NCBI GenBank assembly: GCA_025934435.1 | Contig: JAICYB010000002.1 | Span: 1-64,000, forward strand | Length of the DNA: 64,000 bases | Direction of reading: 5' to 3' | From: Actinomycetes bacterium | Lineage (GTDB): Bacteria > Actinomycetota > JAICYB01 | In this document: piece by piece, positions 8,402 through 15,727 of the stretch | Numbering within the stretch: the stretch's first letter is position 1 | Layout of the letters: each line of letters starts with the position of its first letter | Notes under the pieces: generated by a model | Told to the model about the DNA's origin: nothing | What the model saw: only the letters and a program-made list of their open reading frames with translations | Databases searched by the model: none | Translations under genes and position numbers: made by a program

Positions 8402-8616
8402 GGCGTCGGCGTCGGCGAAGCGTTCGGATCGACCGAGTTGACGAGTTTGTCGAAGATCGCGTTGAAGAAGCTGTCGAGCTTCCCCGACTGCTTCGCCCAC
8501 AGCAAGAAGGCGACGGCTATCGCCGCGACAACGAGCAGAACGAGCGCGTACTCGGCGACGGTTTGCCCGGCGTCGGCGAACAAGAGCGATTCGAACCAGC
8601 AATACAGACGCTTCAT
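8398..8616 (-). CDS. flp: Flp-type (type IVb) pilin
   Basis: 72 aa, a normal size for Flp pilins. Short leader, then DAGQTVAEYALVLLVVAAIAVAFLLW, with the conserved Glu-Tyr pair at the start of the pilin helix, and a short tail ending in a Pro/Thr run. Prepilin cleavage would be expected just before the hydrophobic helix. The ATG at 8616 is preceded by AAAGGAG. It lies 13 bp after tadBC and overlaps tadE. This is the probable major pilus subunit. No prepilin peptidase is encoded in the window. Confidence 0.87.
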   Translation of the reverse strand: MKRLYCWFESLLFADAGQTVAEYALVLLVVAAIAVAFLLWAKQSGKLDSFFNAIFDKLVNSVDPNASPTPTP

Positions 8617-8629
8617 CCTTCTTCTCCTT

Positions 8630-9682
8630 TCACCCGGCGATCTGTTGCAGACCACCGACGAACAACGGGACGAGACACGCGAGAACGAACGCGGGAAGCA
8701 CGAGGACCGACAACGGCACGAGCACGTGGACGCTCGCGCGGCGCACGTCTTCGGCCAGACGCGTCGACGCCGACTCGCGTATGTCATCCGCGAGTGAGCG
8801 GAGCGCCGGCGCGAGAGGCACGCCGAGCTGGGCCGAACGTTCGAAGGCGCGCGCGAAGCGGCGACAGGCGTCGTCTGTGAATGTCGCCGCCACTTCTTCG
8901 AGCGCGCGATGCACGGGCACGTGACGAACCTCCGCGGCGAGACGCAAGGCGCGGCCGAACGAACCGCGCGCGTACGGCGCGACGGCGACGAGTGCGGCAC
9001 CCGGCGCGAGACCGGCATCGAGTGCGAACGCGACCGTCTCCGCGGCTTCCGCAACCTCGACATCGATCGCATCGCGGGTGCGTCCGGCGATGAGCGCGTG
9101 CACCGCGCGAAGGACGGGAACGCCCGCGAGCCGCGAGGACGAACCACCGGCGCGCGACACGATGGCGCCGATCCAGAACGCACCGAGGATCTGCAAGCCG
9201 AGGCCGAGACCGATCGCGAGGCGGGTGCGCGGATCGGTGACGAAGCGCACCGCACCGTGCGGATCGGACAGAGCGACGAGCGCGAGGAACGCGGGAGTGA
9301 GGCAGAGGATCGCCCGCGCGCCGAGGCGCGCGTGCGTGGTGAGGGCACGGGCTTGCTCGCGCGCCGCTGCGCGGCGCCCGAGCACGCCAACGAGGGACCT
9401 CACCGCGGGGAGCGGGTCGCCTCCGGCCTCGGCGTGCACGGCGAGGACGCAGAGAGCAGCACTGACGTCGGTCTCGTCCGGGCGTGGGTTGCCGGCGGCC
9501 GCGGCGAGGGCTTGGGTGAGCGGCCGGCCGGCGACGAGAGCCGTGGCGACGGGCGCGAAAGGCGACCCCTCTCCCGCGGTGGAAACCATCGCTTGACGAA
9601 GCGAAGAACCGGAACGGAGTGCGTCGGCGATGTCGTGCAGCGCATCGACGACCGACGGCTCGCGGAAGCGACGGCGGATCAT
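8630..9682 (-). CDS. Fused TadB-TadC type II secretion F-domain membrane protein
   Basis: 350 aa. Two T2SSF-like modules occur in one chain: the first at about residues 10-110 (VVDALHDIADALRSGSSLRQAM, HAEAGGDPLPAVRSLVGVLG) followed by membrane helices (about 125-180), and the second at about 210-320 (VAFALDAGLAPGAAL, ERSAQLGVPLAPALRSLADD) with a C-terminal membrane helix. Actinobacteria usually encode these as separate short TadB and TadC. It forms the inner-membrane platform of the pilus machine. Start ATG 9682 overlaps the tadA stop as ATGA; the longer upstream frame is discounted. Confidence 0.85.
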   Translation of the reverse strand: MIRRRFREPSVVDALHDIADALRSGSSLRQAMVSTAGEGSPFAPVATALVAGRPLTQALAAAAGNPRPDETDVSAALCVLAVHAEAGGDPLPAVRSLVGVLGRRAAAREQARALTTHARLGARAILCLTPAFLALVALSDPHGAVRFVTDPRTRLAIGLGLGLQILGAFWIGAIVSRAGGSSSRLAGVPVLRAVHALIAGRTRDAIDVEVAEAAETVAFALDAGLAPGAALVAVAPYARGSFGRALRLAAEVRHVPVHRALEEVAATFTDDACRRFARAFERSAQLGVPLAPALRSLADDIRESASTRLAEDVRRASVHVLVPLSVLVLPAFVLACLVPLFVGGLQQIAG

Positions 9683-10806
9683 CGCGAACCTCGGATCGCC
9701 GGACGAAGCACCGCACCGGACGCGCCGACCTTCACTTCGCACACCTCGGCCACGCAGCGCTTCCCGTCGCCACGCCGCTCGAGATGCACGATGAGATCTA
9801 TGGCCGACGCGATCTGACGGCGCGCCGCGGCAACGGAAAGACCCGGTGCGGCGAGGAGCGCCATGATCTCGAGACGCATCAACGCTTCGCGTGGTGCGTC
9901 CGCGTGAACGGTGGCCATCGAACCGGGATGACCCGATGTGAGCGCTTGCAACATGTCGAGCGCCTCGGCCCCCCGAACCTCACCCACGACGATCCGGTCG
10001 GCGCGCATCCGCATCGCGCATCGGACGAGATCGCGGAGCGTGACGGCGCCTCGTCCCTCGACATTCGGCGGACGCGTTTCGAGCGACACGACGTGTCGTT
10101 CGCCGAGACGAAGTTCGGCGGCGTCCTCGATCGTGATGATCCGCTCGCTCGGATCGACCATGCGCGCGAGCACGCCGGCGAGCGTCGTCTTCCCGGTGCC
10201 GCCGCCGCCCGACACGAGCACGTTCTCGCGATCTCGGACGGCAGACGCGAGCCGGACCGCCGTCGCTTCGTCCAGCGCGTGCATCGCGATCAGGTCGTCG
10301 AGCGTCCAGAGGTCCTCGGCGAATTTCCGGATCGTGACGACGGGTCCGCCGAGCGCGATCGGCGGGAGCAGCGCATGGAAGCGCGCGCCGTTCGGAAGTC
10401 GCGCGTCGACCCACGGTGAGCTCGCGTCCGCGCGCAGACCGAGCGGCGAAACGACACGTTCGATCAGATGGCGAACGTCGGCTTCGTTCGCGAATCGCAC
10501 GTCGGTCACCTCGAGATGGCCGCCGCGCTCGACGAAGACCTCGCCGCCCGCGTTCACCATCACTTCGCTCACGGACGGATCGCGCAGCAGCGGACCGATC
10601 GGTCCGAAACCGCCGAGCTCGTCGGCGATCGCGAGCGCGGCGTTCCGCTTCGTCTCCGGACGCCACTCGATGCGGCGGGTCGCGAGCACCTCGTCGAGCG
10701 CCGACTCGACGCCGCCGACGGTCACGCCGGCGCTCGCACCGAGTCGCCGGCCGACCTCAGCCGTGAGCGACTCGGGAGCCTCGGGCGATGGACGGCGGAG
10801 CGCCAT
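9679..10806 (-). CDS. tadA: TadA/CpaF-type pilus assembly ATPase
   Basis: 375 aa. N-terminal domain with DPSVSEVMVNAGGEVFVE, then the VirB11/CpaF ATPase core: Walker A SGGGGTGKTTLAG (about residue 200), Asp box IITIEDAAELRL, Walker B-like RADRIVVGEVRG, and the His box TSGHPGSMATVHA. It powers Flp pilus assembly or secretion at the cytoplasmic face. First gene of a five-gene operon whose members overlap or nearly touch. In relatives a CpaE-like gene precedes tadA; none is seen here. Confidence 0.93.
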   Translation of the reverse strand: MALRRPSPEAPESLTAEVGRRLGASAGVTVGGVESALDEVLATRRIEWRPETKRNAALAIADELGGFGPIGPLLRDPSVSEVMVNAGGEVFVERGGHLEVTDVRFANEADVRHLIERVVSPLGLRADASSPWVDARLPNGARFHALLPPIALGGPVVTIRKFAEDLWTLDDLIAMHALDEATAVRLASAVRDRENVLVSGGGGTGKTTLAGVLARMVDPSERIITIEDAAELRLGERHVVSLETRPPNVEGRGAVTLRDLVRCAMRMRADRIVVGEVRGAEALDMLQALTSGHPGSMATVHADAPREALMRLEIMALLAAPGLSVAAARRQIASAIDLIVHLERRGDGKRCVAEVCEVKVGASGAVLRPAIRGSR

Positions 10807-11077
10807 CTACAGGCCCGCTTTCGCGCGGACGACGCGCACCCACTCGGGCTCCGCCCGCCGGATGAGGGCGGCGCGAAGCCGCCGAAGAAGACCCCGCACG
10901 ACAACCTCCGGGACACTTCAGGGGGAAGACCGTGGGGAAGGCCTCAAGAACGTAGCAGGGGCCACCGACATGCCGCTGACCAGCGCGGATGCGGGTATCC
11001 ATGCTCGCGCACTTGCATGATTTTTCCTAAGTGTTATACACTCATATCCGTTGAACGTTCGGAAAGGAGGAAGCGGT
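10807..11077. other. Divergent intergenic region between tadA and hsp20
   Basis: About 270 bp without a convincing gene. It should hold the Tad operon promoter (leftward) and the hsp20 promoter (rightward, described separately). A perfect hairpin GGCGGC/GCCGCC with a GCGAA loop lies at 10867-10883, within the probable tad leader. Its sequence has no U-tract, so it is not a classical terminator. Confidence 0.6.
11013..11042 (+). promoter_or_regulatory. hsp20 promoter with operator-like palindrome over the -10
   Basis: -35 TTGCAT at 11013-11018, 16-base spacer, -10 TATACA at 11035-11040. A perfect inverted repeat AGTGT-TAT-ACACT at 11030-11042 covers the -10, suited to a repressor. It is not the CIRCE element and only loosely resembles HAIR, so the repressor is unknown. 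Confidence 0.55.
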
Positions 11078-11536
11078 ATGGTTCTCGCACGTTGGGCACC
11101 CTTCGCCGAGGCGCAGGACGATTTCAATTCGCTCGTGCGCCGCGCCTTCGGTGACTTCGGATCGAGCATCGCTCGCACCGCCGGTGCGTGGGCTCCGGCG
11201 ATCGACGCGTTCGTCGAGGGCGAAGCGCTGCACGTCCGGGCCGAGCTTCCCGGGATCGATCCCGACGCCGACGTCGACATCGAGGTCGACAACGGCGTGC
11301 TGACGATCGCCGGCGAGCGCAAGCACGAGGCGAAGCACGAAGGCAACGGCTGGTTCCGGAGCGAGATGAGCTACGGACGCTTCGAACGTCGCATCGGTCT
11401 TCCCGACGGCGTCGACGCCGAGCACGTCCGCGCGACCTACGACAAGGGCATCCTCGAGGTGACGGTTCCGATGCCGGCGAAGAAGACCACGAAGGTGAAG
11501 GTCGGCGTCGGCACGCAGAAGGAACTGAAGGACTAA
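11078..11536 (+). CDS. Hsp20/alpha-crystallin small heat-shock protein
   Basis: 152 aa. The alpha-crystallin domain spans about residues 40-135 (WAPAIDAFVEGEALHVRAELPGID, DNGVLTIAGERK, FERRIGLPDGVD, and the closing GILEVTVPMP). ATP-independent holdase that keeps unfolding proteins soluble under stress. The ATG at 11078 has an ideal AAAGGAGG site 8 bases upstream. It is a single-gene unit: its own promoter with palindrome precedes it and a strong intrinsic terminator follows at once, which suits tight and strong stress induction. Confidence 0.93.
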   Translation: MVLARWAPFAEAQDDFNSLVRRAFGDFGSSIARTAGAWAPAIDAFVEGEALHVRAELPGIDPDADVDIEVDNGVLTIAGERKHEAKHEGNGWFRSEMSYGRFERRIGLPDGVDAEHVRATYDKGILEVTVPMPAKKTTKVKVGVGTQKELKD

Positions 11537-11552
11537 CTGCCCATCACTCGCG

Positions 11553-11593
11553 AGCCGGAGGGTCCGACGAGCGACCCTCCGGCTACGCTTTTT
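11553..11593 (+). terminator. Rho-independent terminator of hsp20
   Basis: A perfect 12-bp stem, AGCCGGAGGGTC (11553-11564) paired with GACCCTCCGGCT (11573-11584), closes an 8-base loop, and is followed by a run of five T at 11589-11593. It lies 16 bp after the hsp20 stop. The next gene starts only 4 bp after it. Confidence 0.9.
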
Positions 11594-11596
11594 CCG

Positions 11597-12546
11597 ATGT
11601 CCGCTCCCGCATGGGATCTGTTCCGCAAGGAAGGGATACGAACGGGGACAGCGTCGTGGACGGACCGCTCACTCCTCGAGCCGGGCCTCTTCTACCCGTC
11701 CGGCGTGAGCAAACCCGACCAGCGACTCGCGTTCTACGCCGAGCACTTCCCCATCGTCGAGGTCGACGCGACGTATTACGCGCTGCCGTCCGAGAAGAAT
11801 TCACAGAGTTGGGCCGAGCGGACCCCCGACGATTTCATCTTCAACGTCAAGGCGTTCTCGCTCATGACGCAGCACTCGACGAACGCGCGCGGTTTGCCGA
11901 AAGATCTTCGCGAGACGCTCGGCGAAGACGTGCTCGACAAACCGCGCATCTACCCGCGCGATCTCCCGCGTGATCTCATCGACGAGACGTGGACGCGGTT
12001 CTTCGCGGCGCTTCGTCCGTTGCACGAGCATCACAAGCTCGGCGCGATCCTGTTCCAGTTTCCGGAATGGTTCCCGCCGTCGCGCGAGAACCGCGAACAC
12101 GTCGTCAAGTGCGGCGATCGCGTCGCGGCCGAGCTTCCCGGCGTCGCATGCGCGATCGAGTTCCGCAACGAGCGCTGGATGTCGGATGACGAGCGGAGGC
12201 AGCGCAGCTTCGAACTGCTACGCGAACACGGACTGACGTATGTGTGCGTCGACATGCCGCAAGGCTTCCCGACGTCGATCCCCCGGTCGCCGAAGCAACG
12301 GCGCCGCTCGCGATGGTGCGCTTCCACGGACGTCGCGACGACACGTGGGGCAAGCGGAATATCAACACACACGACAAGTTCGGCTACGACTACTCGCCCG
12401 AAGAACTGACCGAGTGGGAACCGAAGGTCGAGAAACTCGCGGACCAAGCACGCGAGGTGCACGTGCTGATGAACAACTGCTACCGCGACTACGCCGTCCG
12501 CTCGGCACAGACGATGGCGCAGCTCGGTTTGGATCTGATGGTTTAG
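11597..12546 (+). pseudogene. DUF72 (YecE family) gene broken by a -1 frameshift
   Basis: The first frame gives a normal DUF72 start and core (GIRTGTASWTD, VEVDATYYALPSEKNSQSWAER, YVCVDMPQGFP) up to about 12280, then turns into Arg/Ser-rich nonsense. The remaining third of the domain (MVRFHGRRDDTWGKRN, YDYSPEELTEWEPKV, HVLMNNCYRDYAV) continues in another frame to the stop at 12546. One extra C in the run of five C at 12280-12284 would join the two exactly. DUF72 proteins have a TIM-barrel fold and unclear function. A TACGCT -10 ends 7 bases before the ATG, suggesting a leaderless message. The break may be a sequencing/assembly slip or a true lesion. Confidence 0.85.
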
Positions 12547-12577
12547 GACGAACCATCACCGGGCATCGATATGCCCA

Positions 12578-13330
12578 ATGCCGGCAGCCCGACGATGGTT
12601 CCTGCTCGTCTGCGGTCTCGCTCTCGCGTTCGCGGGATGCACGAGCGGTAAGAACGTCGCTTCCCCGGCCCCCTCGGAGCAGCCGACGGCCACCGCGTCG
12701 CAGTCCGTCACGGACTTCCAGCTGGTCGGCACCGCTCAGCACGCGTTCGTCGGCATCGGGCCGGGCTTCGACACCAGCGCGCAGTCGACGGACGTGCAGG
12801 CGACGCCGCTCGCGACGGCTGCGTCCGGCACGACGTTCGGCAACGCCGGACAGCCCGGCGTGATGCGCATCCTGCTCGACGACGCGTCCGACTCCTTGAA
12901 GTCGAGCTGCTCCGCCGACCGGGACGAAACGATCGATGTCTTCTGGACCACGGGCACGCAGTTCGACCAGTCGCTCCTGACGGCCAACCTCGAGTCGTCC
13001 CTCGAAGGACGCACCCTCGGCGTCGTCGGGCGCCTGTTCACCTCGCCGAGCGGCAGCGACGTGATCGGCGAAGCCACACCGGCGCCGACGTCCGACGCGA
13101 GCGCCACACCGGGCGCGACGGCGAACCCGTCGTGCGTGCTCGTCGCGGATCAGATCGGCACGTCGAGCGGGACGATACCGACGGCGGTTCCGCGCCGCGG
13201 GGCGCTGCGGACGGTTGCTCCGACGGCACGCGCAACCGTGTCACCGACACCGAAGGCGACCGCGAGCCCCACGCCGGCTCCGACGCCGACGTCCACCGTC
13301 GCGGTCATCCCCACGCCCACGGCGACCTGA
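12578..13330 (+). CDS. Secreted lipoprotein with Pro/Thr-rich C-terminus, function unknown
   Basis: 250 aa. Clear lipoprotein signal: basic start, hydrophobic stretch and lipobox LAFAGC with Cys21 as the lipidated residue. The middle (about 40-180) is a beta-rich domain with two Cys (SSCSADRDETIDVFW and NPSCVLVADQ). The last 60 residues are a TP/AP low-complexity tail of the kind also seen in the DUF5667 protein of this window. I recognise no family. It is flanked by the DUF72 and patatin genes and appears to be transcribed alone or with the former. Confidence 0.75.
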   Translation: MPAARRWFLLVCGLALAFAGCTSGKNVASPAPSEQPTATASQSVTDFQLVGTAQHAFVGIGPGFDTSAQSTDVQATPLATAASGTTFGNAGQPGVMRILLDDASDSLKSSCSADRDETIDVFWTTGTQFDQSLLTANLESSLEGRTLGVVGRLFTSPSGSDVIGEATPAPTSDASATPGATANPSCVLVADQIGTSSGTIPTAVPRRGALRTVAPTARATVSPTPKATASPTPAPTPTSTVAVIPTPTAT

Positions 13331-13470
13331 AGCCGTCGCGCCGAGTTCAACACTAGTTAACAAACGCAACATTACCCTTGTACTAGTTCGCGCTGACCTG
13401 GGCGGATGGGCAGTACGCGTCGTTTGGGTTTTCTTGGTATGGCCGTTTCCTTTACGAGGAGGCGAGTGCG
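13331..13470. other. AT-richer intergenic region with two ACTAGTT copies
   Basis: 140 bp before the patatin gene, clearly richer in A+T than the surroundings. ACTAGTT occurs at 13352-13358 and 13382-13388, exactly 30 bp apart (about three helical turns, same face). Probable promoter region; no confident -35/-10 pair could be assigned. Confidence 0.45.
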
Positions 13471-14322
13471 TTGACGATCCGAGAGATGTTCGGGCACAGG
13501 ACGCGGACGGCGTTCGTGCTCGGCGGCGGTGGCAACCTCGGATCGATCCAGGTCGGACAGCTCAAGGCGCTGTTCGAGCGGGGCATCGTCCCCGACGTCG
13601 TGATCGGCTGTTCGGTCGGCGCGCTCAACGGCGCCGCCATCGCGGACGACCCGGCGATGACGGGGGTCGAGCGCCTCGAGCAGCTGTGGCGGGGTCTCGC
13701 CGGCAAGGACATCTTCCCGAGCTCCTCGTTCGGCTCCCGCGGGCCGTGGCGGTTCGTCCGCAACGGGCTTTCGGCCTACGGCGATACCGGCCTCCGCCAG
13801 CTCATCTCATGGCTGCCCTTCGAGCGGTTCGAAGAGGCGAAGCTCCCGTTCTGGGTCGTCGCGACCTCGCTCCGCCTCGGTGTCGAGCGCTGGTTCAACC
13901 ACGGAGACGTCACGGCGGCCCTGCTCGCGTCGACGGCGCTTCCCGGCGTCTTCCCGCCGGTGACGATCGATGGCGAGGACTACATCGACGGCGGCGTCGT
14001 GAACAACGTCCCGATCAGCAAAGCGTTCGATCTGAAGGCACGCAAGGTGTACGTCCTCGACGTCGGCAACCTCGAGCGCGAACGCACGCAGCCGAAGCGT
14101 CCGTACGAGGTGCTCATGCAGGCCGTGAGCATCGCGCGCGCGCATCGCTACCGGCTGGAACGTGAGCACGCGCCCGAGAAGGTCGAGCTCTACCGGCTGC
14201 CGGCGCCGGACGTGGGACGGCTCCGCTACGACGACTTCACCCGCTCGCCCGAGCTCATCGACCGCGCCTACATCGACACGAAGGCCTACCTCGACGGGAC
14301 GGCCCGAGCGTTGCCCGCGTAA
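13471..14322 (+). CDS. Patatin-like phospholipase
   Basis: 283 aa. Contains the oxyanion loop GGGGNLGSIQVG (about residues 18-29), the nucleophile elbow GCSVG with Ser48, and the DGG motif with Asp173 (YIDGGVVNNVP), so the Ser-Asp dyad is complete. Acts as a lipid acyl hydrolase, probably cytoplasmic or membrane-associated, as there is no signal peptide. The start is TTG at 13471, supported by a GAGGAGG site 8 bases upstream and by lack of any nearer ATG. It ends 10 bp before the selenocysteine tRNA gene, so the two may share a transcript. Confidence 0.92.
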   Translation: MTIREMFGHRTRTAFVLGGGGNLGSIQVGQLKALFERGIVPDVVIGCSVGALNGAAIADDPAMTGVERLEQLWRGLAGKDIFPSSSFGSRGPWRFVRNGLSAYGDTGLRQLISWLPFERFEEAKLPFWVVATSLRLGVERWFNHGDVTAALLASTALPGVFPPVTIDGEDYIDGGVVNNVPISKAFDLKARKVYVLDVGNLERERTQPKRPYEVLMQAVSIARAHRYRLEREHAPEKVELYRLPAPDVGRLRYDDFTRSPELIDRAYIDTKAYLDGTARALPA

Positions 14323-14332
14323 GCTTCCGCAC

Positions 14333-14424
14333 GGAGGCGTTCGGGGGCTGGTGCCTTCCCTGGTCTTCAAAACCAGTGCGGCGAGCGATCCTCGCCGGGC
14401 GGGTTCGATTCCCGTCCGCCTCCG
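14333..14424 (+). tRNA. selC: tRNA-Sec (UCA anticodon)
   Basis: 92 nt without encoded CCA. Acceptor GGAGGCG (14333-14339) pairs with CGCCTCC (14417-14423), discriminator G14424. The D stem is 6 bp (GGGGGC with GCCTTC, two G-U pairs), the anticodon stem CTGGT/ACCAG encloses loop CTTCAAA with anticodon TCA at 14367-14369, and a long variable arm has a perfect GGCGAG/CTCGCC stem. The T stem is extended (GGCGGG with CCCGTC) around TTCGATT. Acceptor plus T stems total 13 bp, the selenocysteine-tRNA hallmark. A UCA anticodon, long D stem and long variable arm together exclude ordinary tRNA-Ser. It implies that the genome makes selenoproteins; selA, selB and selD are not in this window. Confidence 0.93.
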
Positions 14425-14430
14425 CTACGA

Positions 14431-15240
14431 CTACTGCGCGGCGATCGTATACGAGCCCGCGGTGTCCGGATCGAACTGTGAGACCTGCACGTAATAGATG
14501 CCGGCGGCTCCCGCGCTGATGGTGATCATCTCTTGCTGCCCGCGGAAGTTGTTGTCGACTTGGTTCAGCTGGTTCTGCCCCGCGTCGTAGCTCGTGAGCA
14601 CGATGTCGGGCTCAGGAGAGGGAGTCACCGTGACGGTGACCGACTGATTCGTCCCAAGCGTCATCTTGTAGAAGTCCGCGCTCCCCGGACAGAGCCCGCC
14701 GTTGGTCGCCGCGGATCCCGCAGTCAGCGTCGTCGCCGTCGCGAACGTGTCGTTCAGACCTGCCACGCAGGTGCCCACGGTCGTCGTCACCGCTGACGGC
14801 GTGCAGTTATTCGTCTCGTTCTTCTCTCTCACGGTATTGCCGCTGTCGGCGCAAGCGATCACGAAGTACGGCCCATTCGCCGTTCCGCCCGGTATGTCCG
14901 CATGGACGGGACCACTGACCGATTTCCGCGGGCGGATCGGAGCCACGGTCGTCGTACCGATAGCCGGGTCGCCGGCATCCTTCGTCGCATCTGAAGACAG
15001 ATAGAGCGTCAGGGTGGACGCCGGCGCTCTCCTCTTCCGGCTCCGGTTCTTGATCGTCACGTTCTCGGTGAAACCTTCGCCGACGACTCGCGTCGAGGGC
15101 GGATCGGAGATGGCGGTCACGACAAGGTCGGCCTTGCCTCGTGCAAGCGCGGACGGAGAGACGGTCATCACGAGGATCGCAGCCAGCGCTGCCACCCCGG
15201 CACGGCGCACGACACGACGAAGCAAGGTTGCCCGCATCAC
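14431..15240 (-). CDS. Secreted protein with CARDB and pre-peptidase C-terminal (PPC) domains
   Basis: 269 aa. Signal peptide (about 1-34, ending PSALARG), then a CARDB-like Ig-fold domain (about 36-140: DLVVTAISDPPSTRVVGEGF, VTIKNRSRKRRAPAS, SGNTVREKNETNNC) and a PPC-type jelly-roll domain (about 155-268: LNDTFATATTLTAGS, DFYKMTLGTNQSVTVTV, GIYYVQVSQFDPDTAGSYTIAA). Both are extracellular binding or spacer domains. There is no catalytic domain, so it probably acts as a binding or surface protein. The end lies 6 bp from the tRNA-Sec gene, convergent to it. Confidence 0.85.
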   Translation of the reverse strand: MMRATLLRRVVRRAGVAALAAILVMTVSPSALARGKADLVVTAISDPPSTRVVGEGFTENVTIKNRSRKRRAPASTLTLYLSSDATKDAGDPAIGTTTVAPIRPRKSVSGPVHADIPGGTANGPYFVIACADSGNTVREKNETNNCTPSAVTTTVGTCVAGLNDTFATATTLTAGSAATNGGLCPGSADFYKMTLGTNQSVTVTVTPSPEPDIVLTSYDAGQNQLNQVDNNFRGQQEMITISAGAAGIYYVQVSQFDPDTAGSYTIAAQ

Positions 15241-15317
15241 GCCACTCCTGTTCGTTCCGACGCGACGGCCGAACGCTAGTGCCGAGCCGAAGACATGTCA
15301 ATGTCGGGCCGCGGCGA

Positions 15318-15344
15318 GGTTTCGTCCTCGCGGCCGGCGGGTAA
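15318..15344 (+). promoter_or_regulatory. SigB/SigF-like promoter of the STAS-MEDS operon
   Basis: GGTTT at 15318-15322, a 16-base spacer, then GGGTAA at 15339-15344, about 20 bases before the ATG at 15365. This matches the GTTT-N14-17-GGGTA pattern recognised by SigB/SigF-type general stress sigma factors, which are the usual targets of the STAS and anti-sigma proteins encoded here. Confidence 0.5.
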
Positions 15345-15364
15345 GAATAGGGACTCGGTACTGC

Positions 15365-15727
15365 ATGTCTATCGAAACGGGCGCCGCGGGCAGCTCCCGA
15401 ACCGCAGGGTGGGAAGTACGGACCCTCAGCGGTCACGCGACGCTGTCTTTGTCCGGGGACGTCGACATGGCCGCCGTTATCGGCGCCGCGCCCGGACTCC
15501 TCGTGAAGCTGCTCGATGCCGTGCGGGGCGCCGGGTCGGTCACGTGTGACCTCGCGGAGGTTGGCTTCATGGACTCGAGTGGTATCCATCTCCTCGTGAA
15601 GCTTCGCGATGAGCTCGTAGCGGCGGGAGTGGCCTTCGAAGTCGTGAGACCGAAGGCCAACGTCGCTCGGATCTTCGAGCTCGTCGATGCGGATTCGCTT
15701 TTCCGGATCGTGGAGCCCGCGGTGTGA
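15365..15727 (+). CDS. STAS-domain anti-sigma factor antagonist
   Basis: 120 aa. A single STAS domain with LSGDVDM, the phosphorylatable serine region GFMDSSGIHLLVKL, and a closing helix NVARIFELVDADSLF. In partner switching the unphosphorylated form binds the anti-sigma kinase and frees a sigma factor. The ATG at 15365 is the first in a sensible position; the longer open frame runs antisense to the CARDB gene. The stop overlaps the next gene (GTGA), whose kinase domain is its likely partner. A SigB/SigF-like promoter precedes it. Confidence 0.88.
   Translation: MSIETGAAGSSRTAGWEVRTLSGHATLSLSGDVDMAAVIGAAPGLLVKLLDAVRGAGSVTCDLAEVGFMDSSGIHLLVKLRDELVAAGVAFEVVRPKANVARIFELVDADSLFRIVEPAV

Noticed and set aside
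10757-11002. Small minus-strand frame upstream of tadA as a missing CpaE-like gene
   Set aside because: Only 81 codons, Pro/Arg/Ala-rich, no Walker motif.
14162-14494. Plus-strand open frame across the patatin end and tRNA gene
   Set aside because: Covered by the patatin frame and by the tRNA structure; no start signal.
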